Below, piece after piece: positions 1 through 8,797 of a stretch of DNA of 46,400 nucleotides (position 1 is its first letter; every line of letters starts with the position of its first letter). The stretch is from Clostridiales bacterium (GTDB lineage Bacteria > Bacillota > Clostridia > Christensenellales > Pumilibacteraceae). The DNA is taken from NCBI GenBank assembly GCA_022508505.1, contig JAFLVC010000014.1, forward strand, positions 1 through 46,400, given 5' to 3'. The translations under genes and the position numbers were made by a program. The notes beneath the pieces were generated by a model. It was not told the DNA's origin. It did no database searches and saw only the letters and a list, made by a program, of their open reading frames with translations.

Positions 1-3000
1 GGCACGGTCGAAAACTGCTATTATCTGACAGATACGGCAAGCGGCGGCGGCGCAGCCGGTGCGTTGGTCAAAACGCAAAACGAGTTCGCCTCCGGCGAGA
101 TAGCTTGGCTGCTGCAGAAAGGGCAGCCCGACTACGGCATACAGGTTTGGGGTCAGTCGCTAAAAGGTAGTGAATCAATAGATTCATACCCTGTTCTGAC
201 CGATCAACTTCCCAAAAGAGTGTGGCAGGCCTCGTTTATCAAGAACGGCGAAACGATTTACGTTACCTACGTCAATAACGGCGGCACGGTAACGCCGTCC
301 ACAGACGACGAGTGGTATGATGCCGACGGCAAATTTTTCAATGTGGCGCCTGTTACAAAAGATACGGCGTTCGGACTGCGCGTTTACTTCGGCGGCGCGA
401 CAGGTAATGCCGTCACCGCGACTTACGGGCAGACAGCGAAGAAAAACCTTGACGAATGGATGGCGTACGAAAACGGCAGTTCGGTCGAAGGCAGATTTAC
501 ATACACAATCACAGACAAAGGCGGAATTGCCGACGCGACGATAGAGGACAACATTCTCATAATTCCCGACAACGTCGATGTCAGAAGCGGCGGCTACACT
601 CTTCAAATCACGGCTCGTGAAAAATCGCCGCTAATCGATACCGAAGTGCGCTCGATTTCCGCGCTTAGCGTTTCTGATTTCGGCAAAGACGACGTTGTTT
701 TGAGCGTGCATGTCGATATCGAAAAGGCAGAACAGCAATTCTTCGGAATAACCAACGTGCCTGATAGGGTTGCTTACGGCGACAGGTTCAAGCTCGAAAC
801 GATTGGCGGCACGGGAAGCGGCGGTGTTACATGGACCGTGCAGATGGGTTCCGGAATTGACGGCGGCGAGTTATTCAAGGTCGATCCAGACGGAAACGTC
901 GAAGTAAACGGCGTAGGCGAGTTCCGAATAACCGCCAAAAAGTCGGGCGGCAACAACTATAACGACATATCCGACACTATTACAATAACTGCAAACAAGG
1001 CCGTTCAAGATGCTTTGACAATCATCGATATTCCGAGCAGTGTGACGTACGGCAATCAGTTTACGCTGAAAACGGAAGGCGGTTCGAGCAATAGTGACGT
1101 GACCTGGGAAATTATAGACGGTAAACAATTTGCTACGATAGGAAAAACTACGGGCACGGTTCAAATCACAGGCGTAGGCAGCGTTATGGTCTGTGCGACA
1201 AAGGCGGGCGACGAGTATTACGAGGATATTTCCGCGACGTTCGGCTTCACCGTAAACAAGGCGAACCAAAGTCCGTTTACTATCACCGACATTCCCGCAA
1301 ACATTACATACGAGGACAAACCGTTCAAGCTTTCTGCCGTCGGCGGCTCTGGCGACGGCGCCGTCACGTGGGAGGTAACCGAGGGCGACAAATATGTCGA
1401 AGTCGCTTCCGATGGAACGGTGACAATCATCGGCGCGTGCGAGACTGTTGCTATAACGGCGACGAAAGCAGGCGGCGACAATTATAACGACATATCCGAT
1501 AGGATTGTTTTCACAGTAAACAAAGCCAACCAAAAACCGCTTTCAATCGTCGGCATGCCGGGAAACGTCGCGTACGGAGATACACTGACGCTTAGCGCAA
1601 GCGGCGGCTCGAGCGGTCTTGCCGTCACGTGGGAAGTAACCGGCGGAGAAGGAATTGTAGAGCTCGGCAAAGCTTCCGGCGAGTTTAGCATAGTCGGCGT
1701 CGGCGAGAATGTTACGATAACCGCTACGATGGCGGGCGGCGACAATTATAACGATGTTTCGGTGTCGTTCAGCTTTGACGTGCATAAAGCCAATCAAGCG
1801 TATTTCGCGATTAAGGACCTCGACAATGCAGTAACCTACGGCGAGAACGTGTCGTTTACGCTCGTTGCAGACGGCGGCTCGGGCGACGGCGCCGTCACGT
1901 GGGAAATCACCGAGGGCGAAGGTTATGTTACGCTTCCCGAGGTTGCCGTCGGAAAAACAATTACGGTTACGGTTGTAGGCGCGTGCGAAAGGATCGTGAT
2001 AACGGCAAAGAAGTCGGGCGGCGACTTCTACTACGAAATTTCCGATTTTATCGAATTTGCCGTAAACAAGGCCAACCAAAGCGCGTTTTCTATTAAAGAT
2101 ATACCTGGAATCGTCGTTTACGGCGACACGTTTACTCTCGGTACGGTTGGCGGCGCGGACGGTCTTACCGTAGAATGGTCAATCAAGTACGGCGACGGCG
2201 TCGTCAACGAAGGCACAAAAGCGGGCGAGTTTACCGTCGTCGGCGTCGGAAGCTTTACGATTGTCGCCAAAAAAACGGACGGAAACAACAACTACTACGA
2301 CATATCCGACGAGATAACTCTGACCGCGCAAAAAGCCAATCAAGCGACGCTTACTATAACGAATCTTCCCGATCCCGACGACGAGGAGTACGGCAGTAGC
2401 TTTACGCTCATTGCAGAGGGCGGATCGAGCGGACTTGATATCGAGTGGTCGGTAGATAACGATCAATATGTCGGCATAGACGAACGCACGGGACTTGTCA
2501 CCGTCAAGCAGGCGGGCGACGTTGCCGTCACGATAACGGCTAAACGGCCGGGCGGCGACTACTATTACGACGTGACGGCGTCGTTCACGTTTACTCCCGG
2601 CAGAGCGCATCAAGGCATAATCAATATCGAGGGGCTCGACAAAAGCGTCGTTTACGGCGACAAGTTAGAGCTGTACGTCGAAGGCGGCACGGGCGACGGC
2701 GAAGTGGAATGGACTGTCAAAGCCGCCAAAGATGGCTGCGTTTCCGTTACGAGATACGACGACTCCACGAGGATTACCGTCGATATTATCGGCGTGTGCG
2801 AGTGGGTTGAAATTACGGCTACCAAATCGGGCGGAACAAACTACTTCGGCATATCGGATACTGTCAAATTCGAAATACATAAGGCAAACCAAGCGCATTT
2901 GATGATTGAAGAGCTGCCCGAAAGCGTCGTGTACGGAATGGGCTCGTTCAAGCTTTTTGCAATCGGCGGCTCGGGCGGTGGCGACGTCGTTTGGAGCATT

Positions 3001-4992
3001 TCCGAGTGCAATGAAAGAGTAAAGATCGCGCCCGACGGCACTGTTACTATCGTCGGCGCGTACGAGGACGGAGTGACCGTTACGGCAACCAAGTCGGGCG
3101 GCGACAACTATAACGACATTTCGGCAGTTGTTGTCTTTGTCGTGCACAAGGCCAACCAGAGCTATTTTACAATAGACGGCGTGCCTGCCGTCGTGACGTA
3201 CAACGATACGTTCGAGCTTGCGGCAGACGGAGGTTCGGGCGACGGCGAGGTGAAATGGGAGATTGCAGACGGCGACGGATTTGCTTCGCTTCCCGAACAA
3301 GCTACGGGCGAGACCGTCACCGTTACCGTTACTGGCGTTGGCTATGTCACGATCACCGCGACCAAGTCCGGCGACAGCAATCACAACTCGGTTTCGGCTT
3401 CGATAAGTTTCACAGTCAACAAGGCGAACCAGAGAGGTCTTGCCATTACGGGGCTTCCCAACGGCGTCAAATTCGGAGACATTCCGTTCGAGCTTACGGC
3501 AGACGGCGCGGACGAGAGCACGGGCGGCTATGAGTGGTCTGTAAAAAACGGCGGCGACTGCGTAGCGTTCGTCGGCAGAACAGACGCTAAAAATGCCAAG
3601 ATAGAGATTATCGGCGCGTGCGAGCTCGTCACGATAACCGTCGTAAAATACGGCGATCAACACTATAACGATATTTCGGCGGAGATAAGCTTTGCGGTCG
3701 GCAAGACCAACCAAAGAGCCGTTACGATTAAGGGGCTTCCGCCGAGCGTGTTCTATAACGGAGAGGACTTCGAGCTCACCGCAGAAGGCGGCGACGGCAC
3801 GGGAAGCTTTGAGTGGTCGGTCACAGACGGCAAAGGCTTCGTCACACTCGTTCCCGGAGACAACGACGGCAAAATCACCGTCAAGATTGTCGGCGCGTGC
3901 TCTCTCGTCACGATAACCATCGTAAAGCACGGCGACGACGATTACAACGAAACATCGACCATAATCAGCTTTGCCGTCGAAAAGGCTATACCGAATTATT
4001 CTGTTCCCGACGGGTTGAAGGCGACATACGGAGACAGGCTCGATGACGTCGCATTGCCGCAAGGCTGGGCGTGGGAGAACGGTGCGCTTTCCGTGGGTAA
4101 CGCAGGTGTAAACAGCTTCAAGGCAATCTACACGGACGATGACGTCGACAACTACGTGCCAGTTACCGTCGTTTTGACAGTCACGGTCGACAAGGCTATG
4201 CCCGAATATACGGAGCCCGACGGGCTTACGGCGACATACGGCGACACTTTGAGCGATGTTAAATTGCCGCATGGCTGGGCGTGGAGAGAAGCGCTCACCA
4301 CTTCGGTAGGAAACGCGGGCGAGCGGGAGTTTTATGCGATGTTTACGCCGAACGATCCCGATAACTACTATACCGTCACCGTAGTTCTTACCGTCACGGT
4401 AGAAAAGGCTACGCCCGAATACGTAAAGCCGACAGGACTTACGGCGCGCTACGGCGACACGCTTGCCGCCGTTGCGCTTCCGCGCGGCTGGGCGTGGAAT
4501 GACGAGCTCACCACCAAGGTCGGAAATGCAGGCGAGCGAGTGTTCAAAGCGACCTTTACGCCGAGCGATACGGCTAACTACCGCACTGTGTCGATAGAGC
4601 TTGTCATTACCGTCGAAAAGATTATGCCGGAGTATGTGGAGCCTACGGGGCTCACGGCAAAGTACGGCGACACGCTCGCCGCTGTGGCATTGCCCGACGG
4701 TTGGGCTTGGGTCGACGCGCTCACCACAAAGGTAGGGGACGTCGGCGAGAGGATATTCTATGCGACATACACACCCGACGATGCGGAAAATTACAACACC
4801 GTTACCGTAGCGCTTACAATCACCGTCGAGCCTGCCGCTAAAGCACCCAAGGGTAGCGACGAACAGTCCTCGTGGTGGTGGATACATTTAATCGTTACGA
4901 TAGCGACTGTAATAATAGCTATTTTGATTATAATTCTCGTCAATCGCAGAAAAACCGACGACGAAGATAAAAAGCCCAAGATTAAAAAATAA
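1..4992 (+). CDS. Giant multi-repeat Ig-like surface protein, 5' end missing
   Basis: The frame is open from the first base, so only the last 1663 residues are present. The start has a GLUG-like stretch (GTVENCYYL) and ends about residue 60. Then follow 12 tandem beta-sandwich repeats of about 90 residues (core YGD...GGSGDGAVTWEV...ITATKAGGDNYNDIS...NKANQ) and 4 repeats of about 71 residues (YGDTL...LPxGWAW...VGNAGER). A membrane helix (WWWIHLIVTIATVIIA, about 4873-4941) and a basic tail close the protein, and there is no LPXTG motif. This suggests a cell-surface stalk or adhesin fixed by a C-terminal membrane anchor. The repeats resemble bacterial Ig-like and MBG/YDG-type domains. The ligand is unknown. 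Repeat units differ enough to be old duplications. Confidence 0.85.
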   Translation, partial: GTVENCYYLTDTASGGGAAGALVKTQNEFASGEIAWLLQKGQPDYGIQVWGQSLKGSESIDSYPVLTDQLPKRVWQASFIKNGETIYVTYVNNGGTVTPSTDDEWYDADGKFFNVAPVTKDTAFGLRVYFGGATGNAVTATYGQTAKKNLDEWMAYENGSSVEGRFTYTITDKGGIADATIEDNILIIPDNVDVRSGGYTLQITAREKSPLIDTEVRSISALSVSDFGKDDVVLSVHVDIEKAEQQFFGITNVPDRVAYGDRFKLETIGGTGSGGVTWTVQMGSGIDGGELFKVDPDGNVEVNGVGEFRITAKKSGGNNYNDISDTITITANKAVQDALTIIDIPSSVTYGNQFTLKTEGGSSNSDVTWEIIDGKQFATIGKTTGTVQITGVGSVMVCATKAGDEYYEDISATFGFTVNKANQSPFTITDIPANITYEDKPFKLSAVGGSGDGAVTWEVTEGDKYVEVASDGTVTIIGACETVAITATKAGGDNYNDISDRIVFTVNKANQKPLSIVGMPGNVAYGDTLTLSASGGSSGLAVTWEVTGGEGIVELGKASGEFSIVGVGENVTITATMAGGDNYNDVSVSFSFDVHKANQAYFAIKDLDNAVTYGENVSFTLVADGGSGDGAVTWEITEGEGYVTLPEVAVGKTITVTVVGACERIVITAKKSGGDFYYEISDFIEFAVNKANQSAFSIKDIPGIVVYGDTFTLGTVGGADGLTVEWSIKYGDGVVNEGTKAGEFTVVGVGSFTIVAKKTDGNNNYYDISDEITLTAQKANQATLTITNLPDPDDEEYGSSFTLIAEGGSSGLDIEWSVDNDQYVGIDERTGLVTVKQAGDVAVTITAKRPGGDYYYDVTASFTFTPGRAHQGIINIEGLDKSVVYGDKLELYVEGGTGDGEVEWTVKAAKDGCVSVTRYDDSTRITVDIIGVCEWVEITATKSGGTNYFGISDTVKFEIHKANQAHLMIEELPESVVYGMGSFKLFAIGGSGGGDVVWSISECNERVKIAPDGTVTIVGAYEDGVTVTATKSGGDNYNDISAVVVFVVHKANQSYFTIDGVPAVVTYNDTFELAADGGSGDGEVKWEIADGDGFASLPEQATGETVTVTVTGVGYVTITATKSGDSNHNSVSASISFTVNKANQRGLAITGLPNGVKFGDIPFELTADGADESTGGYEWSVKNGGDCVAFVGRTDAKNAKIEIIGACELVTITVVKYGDQHYNDISAEISFAVGKTNQRAVTIKGLPPSVFYNGEDFELTAEGGDGTGSFEWSVTDGKGFVTLVPGDNDGKITVKIVGACSLVTITIVKHGDDDYNETSTIISFAVEKAIPNYSVPDGLKATYGDRLDDVALPQGWAWENGALSVGNAGVNSFKAIYTDDDVDNYVPVTVVLTVTVDKAMPEYTEPDGLTATYGDTLSDVKLPHGWAWREALTTSVGNAGEREFYAMFTPNDPDNYYTVTVVLTVTVEKATPEYVKPTGLTARYGDTLAAVALPRGWAWNDELTTKVGNAGERVFKATFTPSDTANYRTVSIELVITVEKIMPEYVEPTGLTAKYGDTLAAVALPDGWAWVDALTTKVGDVGERIFYATYTPDDAENYNTVTVALTITVEPAAKAPKGSDEQSSWWWIHLIVTIATVIIAILIIILVNRRKTDDEDKKPKIKK
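730..3987 (+). repeat. Twelve tandem Ig-like repeats (type A)
   Basis: Twelve in-frame units of roughly 88-94 codons. Each starts near NQ(x)n(I/L)P..V.YGD and ends with V(N/H)KA. Units 3, 5 and 10 share GGSGDG; units 3, 5, 8, 11 and 12 share a GAC/GVC cysteine about 22 residues before the end. Lone cysteines in a surface protein are unusual and could pair between repeats. Confidence 0.85.
3988..4836 (+). repeat. Four tandem YDG/MBG-like repeats (type B)
   Basis: Four units of about 71 codons with the pattern (M/T)PEY..P.GLTA.YGDTL..V.LP.GWAW....VGNAGER.F.A..TP.D..NY..V...L.(I/V)TVEK. They sit between the type A array and the membrane anchor, so they probably form the wall-spanning stalk. Confidence 0.8.
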
Positions 4993-5003
4993 AGCGAGGA
5001 AAT

Positions 5004-5294
5004 ATGCGAGAGGGTACGAGCGGGCCTATGCTCACCGAAAACAGCGACGGGAGCATTACCATTGTGGTCGTCGACTACGGCGTCGGTTTTTTCGGCGGCG
5101 GCGATTGGGAAAGCACTTACAGGTTCGACAAGAAAAACGCCGAGCAACTGTTTTCCGCTCTCGAAGAAAAGTACGGCGGAACGCACAAGGAAATGCTTGT
5201 CGCGGCGTTTGGCGAAACATTTAAAATTCCCGAGTTTGAGATGTTTTGCAAGGAGCACGGCATAGAGTACAGTCATACGACTTGGACTTCGTAA
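5004..5294 (+). CDS. Small hypothetical protein
   Basis: A 96-residue acidic protein that I do not recognise. It starts at an ATG with GAGGA four bases upstream, 11 bases after the stop of the surface-protein gene, so it is likely co-transcribed. The sequence has a beta-rich first half (SITIVVVDYGVGFFGGG) and a helical second half (AEQLFSALEEKYGG...). There is no signal peptide or membrane helix, so it should be cytoplasmic. No known domain was seen. Confidence 0.65.
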   Translation: MREGTSGPMLTENSDGSITIVVVDYGVGFFGGGDWESTYRFDKKNAEQLFSALEEKYGGTHKEMLVAAFGETFKIPEFEMFCKEHGIEYSHTTWTS

Positions 5295-5325
5295 TGTCGA
5301 TATATAATAGTTGAAGGGCAGAAGT

Positions 5326-5640
5326 ATGCCGTCGAGTAAGGAATATTTGAATTTTGTATTGGAGCAGCTCGGCTCGAGTGAGGTAGACTGTAAGCCGATG
5401 ATGGGCGAGTTTTTGCTTTATTACCGCGGGAGGCTCGTCGGCGGCATTTACGACGACAGACTGCTCGTAAAGCCTGTCAAGTCGGCGGTAGCTTACATGC
5501 CGCAAGCGGTTTACTCTCTGCCGTACGATGGCGGGAAGGAAATGCTACTCGTAGAAAACGTCGACGATAGGGAGTTTTTGTCGGGACTGTTCGAGGCTAT
5601 GTTCGACGAACTGCCGCCGCCCAAAACAAAAAGGAAGTAA
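5326..5640 (+). CDS. TfoX N-terminal domain protein
   Basis: A 104-residue protein with the TfoX/Sxy N-terminal fold: a helix (KEYLNFVLEQL), then CKPMMGEFLLYYRGRLVGGIYDDRLLVK in the family's typical spacing (MMGEF..YY....G.I.DD.L..K). The family is named after a competence regulator, but stand-alone N-domain proteins in Firmicutes have no proven role. I chose the ATG at 5326 over an upstream TTG because AAGGGCAG lies at 5314-5321. A possible TTGGAC-15-TATAAT promoter (5282-5308) would suit this start. Confidence 0.8.
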   Translation: MPSSKEYLNFVLEQLGSSEVDCKPMMGEFLLYYRGRLVGGIYDDRLLVKPVKSAVAYMPQAVYSLPYDGGKEMLLVENVDDREFLSGLFEAMFDELPPPKTKRK

Positions 5641-5744
5641 AGTGCGGTTTTTCGGCTTTTTTCGGCGCGATTTTGCAAAACTCTACGGAGCGTGGGTGGT
5701 TTTCTTGACGAAACAGTGGTATGCTGTTTCAAAAGGAGGTCGGT

Positions 5745-6356
5745 ATGGATCAAATAAAAACCGGACAATTTATCAAGGACTGCCGAAAGGAGAAGGGTTT
5801 AACGCAGCGCGAGCTCGCCGAAAAACTGAACATATCCGAAAAGACGGTGTCCAAGTGGGAAACGGGTAACGGTCTTCCCGAAGTCGATTTAATGCTTCCG
5901 CTTTGCGAATTGCTCGAAATCAGCGTAAACGAGCTGTTATCGGGCGAAAAGCTCGACGAAAAGCAGTACGTCGAAAAGGCTGAGAAAAACATGATTTCGC
6001 TGATTGAAGAAAAAGCGGAGTCAAAAAAGAAGCTCATTCTCGCCGTAATAGTCGCCGTCATTACTTTGGCGGCAGGGCTTACGATAATGCTTTTGACAGA
6101 ACTGCTGGAAATGGAGACGTGGTTGAGAATTGTTTTGATTGTCGTAGGATTCATCATCATCATCACCGGCATCGGAATCGCCTGTGTGCTCGAAAGGGAC
6201 GCAGGGGCGTACGAGTGCAAGCACTGCGGCGCGAGGTTTGTCCCGACAATGAAGGCGTATATTATCGCTCCGCATACGCCGACTACAAGAATGCTCAAAT
6301 GCCCCAAGTGCGGCAAAACGAGCTTCTGCAAAAAACGATTGAGTAAGTCTGAATAA
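5745..6356 (+). CDS. Xre-family regulator with two membrane helices and C-terminal zinc ribbon
   Basis: Residues about 6-60 are a Cro/C1-type helix-turn-helix (KGLTQRELAEKLNISEKTVSKWE). Two hydrophobic helices follow at about 104-127 and 135-155, then a CxxC...CxxC zinc ribbon (YECKHCGARF...LKCPKCGKTSF). The build is a known clostridial type of membrane-tethered regulator; its signal is unknown. The start at 5745 has a perfect AAGGAGG (5733-5739). TGGTATGCT at 5717-5725 could be an extended -10 box, which would leave a very short leader. It may autoregulate, but no clear operator is visible. Confidence 0.85.
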   Translation: MDQIKTGQFIKDCRKEKGLTQRELAEKLNISEKTVSKWETGNGLPEVDLMLPLCELLEISVNELLSGEKLDEKQYVEKAEKNMISLIEEKAESKKKLILAVIVAVITLAAGLTIMLLTELLEMETWLRIVLIVVGFIIIITGIGIACVLERDAGAYECKHCGARFVPTMKAYIIAPHTPTTRMLKCPKCGKTSFCKKRLSKSE

Positions 6357-6370
6357 AGCGAGGTAATTAA

Positions 6371-6925
6371 ATGCAAGAAAATCAAGCATCTGCGGCGGAC
6401 GCGCTGGAGCGGCTTAAGGCGGGAAATAAGGCGTATTTGAAAGCGTCGAAAAACGACGGCGATATTTCGCCCGAAAAGCGGCTCGACACGAGCAAAAACG
6501 GTCAGCACCCGTACGCCGTAATCGTCGGTTGCGCCGATTCTCGCGTAATTCCCGAGAGCATTTTTTCGGCGGGGATAGGCGAGCTATTCGTCATTCGCGT
6601 CGCCGGAAACGTCGTCGACAACATTCAGCTCGGCAGCGTAGAGTATGCGGTCGATCACCTCGGGTGCCCGCTCGTCGTCGTTCTCGGTCACACAGGCTGC
6701 GGCGCGGTCGGCGCGGCGATGCACGATAATTGCGGGTACGTCAAGCACATCACCGACGAGATAAGCCGCGCTATAGGCACGGAAAAGGACGCCGTCAAGG
6801 CGAGCGTCCTCAACGTCAATCAGAGCGTATCGAAAATACGAAACGGCTTGGCAAAGTCAAACGCCACTGTAATCGGTGCGCTGTACCACACCGACAGCGG
6901 TGCGGTCGATTTTTTTGATAAGTAG
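6371..6925 (+). CDS. Beta-class carbonic anhydrase
   Basis: It interconverts CO2 and bicarbonate in the cytoplasm, supplying bicarbonate to carboxylases. At 184 residues it has the usual size of a short beta-CA. Zinc ligands are visible: Cys54 and the Asp56-Arg58 dyad in GCADSRV, then His107 and Cys110 in LGHTGCGAV. A conserved helix RVAGNVVDNIQLGSVEYAV lies between them. AGCGAGGT sits at 6357-6364 before the ATG, and the gene begins 14 bases after the Xre regulator, so they may share a transcript. A terminator hairpin overlaps its stop codon. Confidence 0.93.
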   Translation: MQENQASAADALERLKAGNKAYLKASKNDGDISPEKRLDTSKNGQHPYAVIVGCADSRVIPESIFSAGIGELFVIRVAGNVVDNIQLGSVEYAVDHLGCPLVVVLGHTGCGAVGAAMHDNCGYVKHITDEISRAIGTEKDAVKASVLNVNQSVSKIRNGLAKSNATVIGALYHTDSGAVDFFDK

Positions 6926-6944
6926 CGGAAGCTTGCTTATTTTT
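6918..6944 (+). terminator. Terminator at end of carbonic anhydrase
   Basis: ATAAGTAGC (6918-6926), loop GGAA, GCTTGCTTAT (6931-6940), then TTTT. One bulge interrupts the stem, and it overlaps the TAG stop, so it is only moderately convincing. Confidence 0.5.
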
Positions 6945-6986
6945 CGGCGTGGTTTCCGTTTCGTAAAACAATATTTCAATTCGCTA

Positions 6987-7015
6987 TTGACACAGCGCGA
7001 AAAAGATGATAAAAT
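6987..7015 (+). promoter_or_regulatory. Sigma-A promoter of SHOCT membrane gene
   Basis: TTGACA at 6987-6992, 17-base spacer, TAAAAT at 7010-7015. It leaves a leader of about 85 bases before the ATG at 7107. Confidence 0.8.
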
Positions 7016-7106
7016 AAATACAACTAAGCCGTATGATGTGGCATTTAATTGACGGCAAGCATTATTCACACCGGTTTTGTTAATAACTTTATCATCGGAG
7101 TGTAAA

Positions 7107-8126
7107 ATGGGACTGTTTGATTTGTTTTTTGGCGGCTTCGGCAGCCGCAGAAACAACGGAATGTCGGATGAATACCGCAATGCTTTGCGCGAAATTCGCA
7201 AGCAAAAGTCAAAGCTGTACCGCGGCGTTCGCACGGCGGTTATCATTGCGACCGCTTTGTCGGTAACGCTCTTTCTCCTCGCACTTTTCGTGTCCGATTT
7301 GCGCAAAAAGGGCGTATTCGAATTTGTTTTCGTGATTTTTGCGCTGTGCGCCGGCGGCGGCATGATGCTGCCTTGGATTACGCAGTACGACAGAGATAAG
7401 CGCAAAGCTCAAAAGGGCGAGGCCGTGCCTGCTTGGCACAAGATTATGGTTTTCGCGTTTTGGGGGCTTATCGGCGTCTGCGTGGTGCTGTGGATTATTT
7501 CGGTTTTTGTCGTCGGAGACGGCATATTGACATTCGTTCAGGCGGTGTCCGGCGAAGATAAGAGCCCGCTCGACCCCACGCTTCTCAAAGCGTACACCAT
7601 GCTTCGCGTTTCTATAATCGTGACGTTGCAGGTCGCGGTAGGGTCGGTCATAGGCGCTAGCACCATGCGCTACGGCAACAAGTATCTTATGCTTCGCGTG
7701 GTGATGTATGTTGCGGCGCTGTATCTTGACATTTGGCTGTCCTGGTTTGTCGGCGGCGTGACGATTAACGGACTCACGAGTAGAACGTTCCCGCCCATAT
7801 CAAACACCTTCTTGTGGGTGCTTGCGGTCATGATGCTTGTCGCGCTCATTGCGGCGGGCGCAATCTTCGGCTCACAGGCAAGGCGCAAGGAAATCGAATT
7901 GTTTATGAAGGGCGACATGGAAGCTCTGACCGACGGCGACGTCGACCTCATCGACGCGCAGGCAAATAGGAAAACGGCGGAGCCCGCACCTTCGCCGCAG
8001 CAGAGCGCACCTGTCGAAAAGGATCCCGAACAGCAGCTCGCCAAAATCAAGGATCTTTTGGATAAGGGTATAATCACAGAGGAAGAATACGCCGCAAAAC
8101 GCAAAGACATCATCGACAAAATGTAA
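7107..8126 (+). CDS. Six-helix membrane protein with SHOCT domain
   Basis: A 339-residue protein. Six hydrophobic segments are visible (for example VIIATALSVTLFLLALF, VFAFWGLIGVCVVLWIIS and LWVLAVMMLVALIAAGAIF). A proline/alanine linker leads to a C-terminal SHOCT domain of about 33 residues (QLAKIKDLLDKGIITEEEYA). SHOCT is a short oligomerisation module that ends many bacterial membrane or cytoplasmic proteins; the membrane part is not a family I recognise. The start at 7107 has CGGAG at 7096-7100. It is transcribed alone between a strong promoter and a strong terminator. Confidence 0.82.
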   Translation: MGLFDLFFGGFGSRRNNGMSDEYRNALREIRKQKSKLYRGVRTAVIIATALSVTLFLLALFVSDLRKKGVFEFVFVIFALCAGGGMMLPWITQYDRDKRKAQKGEAVPAWHKIMVFAFWGLIGVCVVLWIISVFVVGDGILTFVQAVSGEDKSPLDPTLLKAYTMLRVSIIVTLQVAVGSVIGASTMRYGNKYLMLRVVMYVAALYLDIWLSWFVGGVTINGLTSRTFPPISNTFLWVLAVMMLVALIAAGAIFGSQARRKEIELFMKGDMEALTDGDVDLIDAQANRKTAEPAPSPQQSAPVEKDPEQQLAKIKDLLDKGIITEEEYAAKRKDIIDKM

Positions 8127-8161
8127 TCGCGGCGTGCAAATTATTAAAGCAATGTAAAAGA

Positions 8162-8201
8162 CGGACTTATTTCCAAGCGGAATAAGTCCGCCGTGTTTTT
8201 T
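8162..8201 (+). terminator. Rho-independent terminator
   Basis: Perfect 10-bp stem CGGACTTATT (8162-8171) / AATAAGTCCG (8181-8190) with a 9-base loop. CCGTG and a run of T at 8196-8201 follow. Confidence 0.85.
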
Positions 8202-8222
8202 CGCCGCATTTGCTCTATCATA

Positions 8223-8251
8223 TTGATAAGTCTATAAAAGTTTGATATAAT
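8223..8251 (+). promoter_or_regulatory. Sigma-A promoter of small membrane protein gene
   Basis: TTGATA (8223-8228), 17-base spacer, TATAAT (8246-8251). The leader of about 100 bases is AT-rich and holds no clear structure. Confidence 0.8.
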
Positions 8252-8358
8252 GATAGTACTATAAACAATAATTTAACGGAGAATGTTCGTTTAAAGTTGA
8301 TAATGCTCTTACGGTAATTAAAGAATTTATATCAAACATTAAGGAAGAATGAGAATTT

Positions 8359-8736
8359 ATGGATACGGGAACGCTGATTGCAATGTTGTTTGTAATTCCC
8401 ATCATATGGGCTATGTTTTCGTTACCAATTTTGTATATTATTAAAACGGAAGGGCATAAGCATTACAAAAAGAATAAAAAAGTATATCCGTATTTAAGCT
8501 ATCCGTTTTATAAGAAAATATTTTTGTTGGGCTTGAGGGGTGCGATAAATAAAATAACAATAGTAGTGACTTTTGCGCTCAACATTATTACATTATTATG
8601 TATGGTTCTATGTATAGTGCTATTAATACATTTTAATATATATGTAAGCTATTGTTTTAGAGCAGGGATCGGCGCCGAACTGTTATTAGCGCTTTTAAAA
8701 GGCTTTTTGCACTTAACAGACATGCCCAAATTATAG
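8359..8736 (+). CDS. Small three-helix membrane protein, unknown
   Basis: A 125-residue protein with hydrophobic segments at the N-terminus (LIAMLFVIPIIWAMFSLPI), the middle (ITIVVTFALNIITLLCMVLC) and towards the end (CFRAGIGAELLLALLKG). A lysine-rich loop (HKHYKKNKK) separates the first two. I do not recognise the family. The gene is much more AT-rich than its neighbours, with AT-ending codons, which may mean recent acquisition. The ribosome site AAGGAAG lies about 11 bases before the ATG. It has its own promoter. Confidence 0.7.
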   Translation: MDTGTLIAMLFVIPIIWAMFSLPILYIIKTEGHKHYKKNKKVYPYLSYPFYKKIFLLGLRGAINKITIVVTFALNIITLLCMVLCIVLLIHFNIYVSYCFRAGIGAELLLALLKGFLHLTDMPKL

Positions 8737-8797
8737 GAGATAAAAAAATTATTGACAATAAGCAAACTTGTTAAATTTCAATTTTTCGGAGTGACGA

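Noticed and set aside
64-66. TTG as start codon of the surface protein
   Set aside because: The frame is open upstream to base 1 and encodes a GLUG-like stretch, so the gene simply begins before the window.
2665-4887. A 740-codon open frame on the minus strand
   Set aside because: It is antisense to the repeat protein; the codon pattern of the plus-strand gene keeps stops away. It has no ribosome site, no known domain, and is rich in Arg, Val and Cys in the manner of shadow frames.
8262-8351. Short frame FNGECSFKVDNALTVIKE... upstream of the small membrane protein
   Set aside because: It reads like protein for about 26 codons, but it has no start codon and a stop just upstream; it may be a relic, and the evidence is too thin.
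8752-8777. Promoter for the GrpB-like gene
   Set aside because: TTGACA is good, but the nearest -10-like box (TTAAAT or TAAATT) is only 13-14 bases away.
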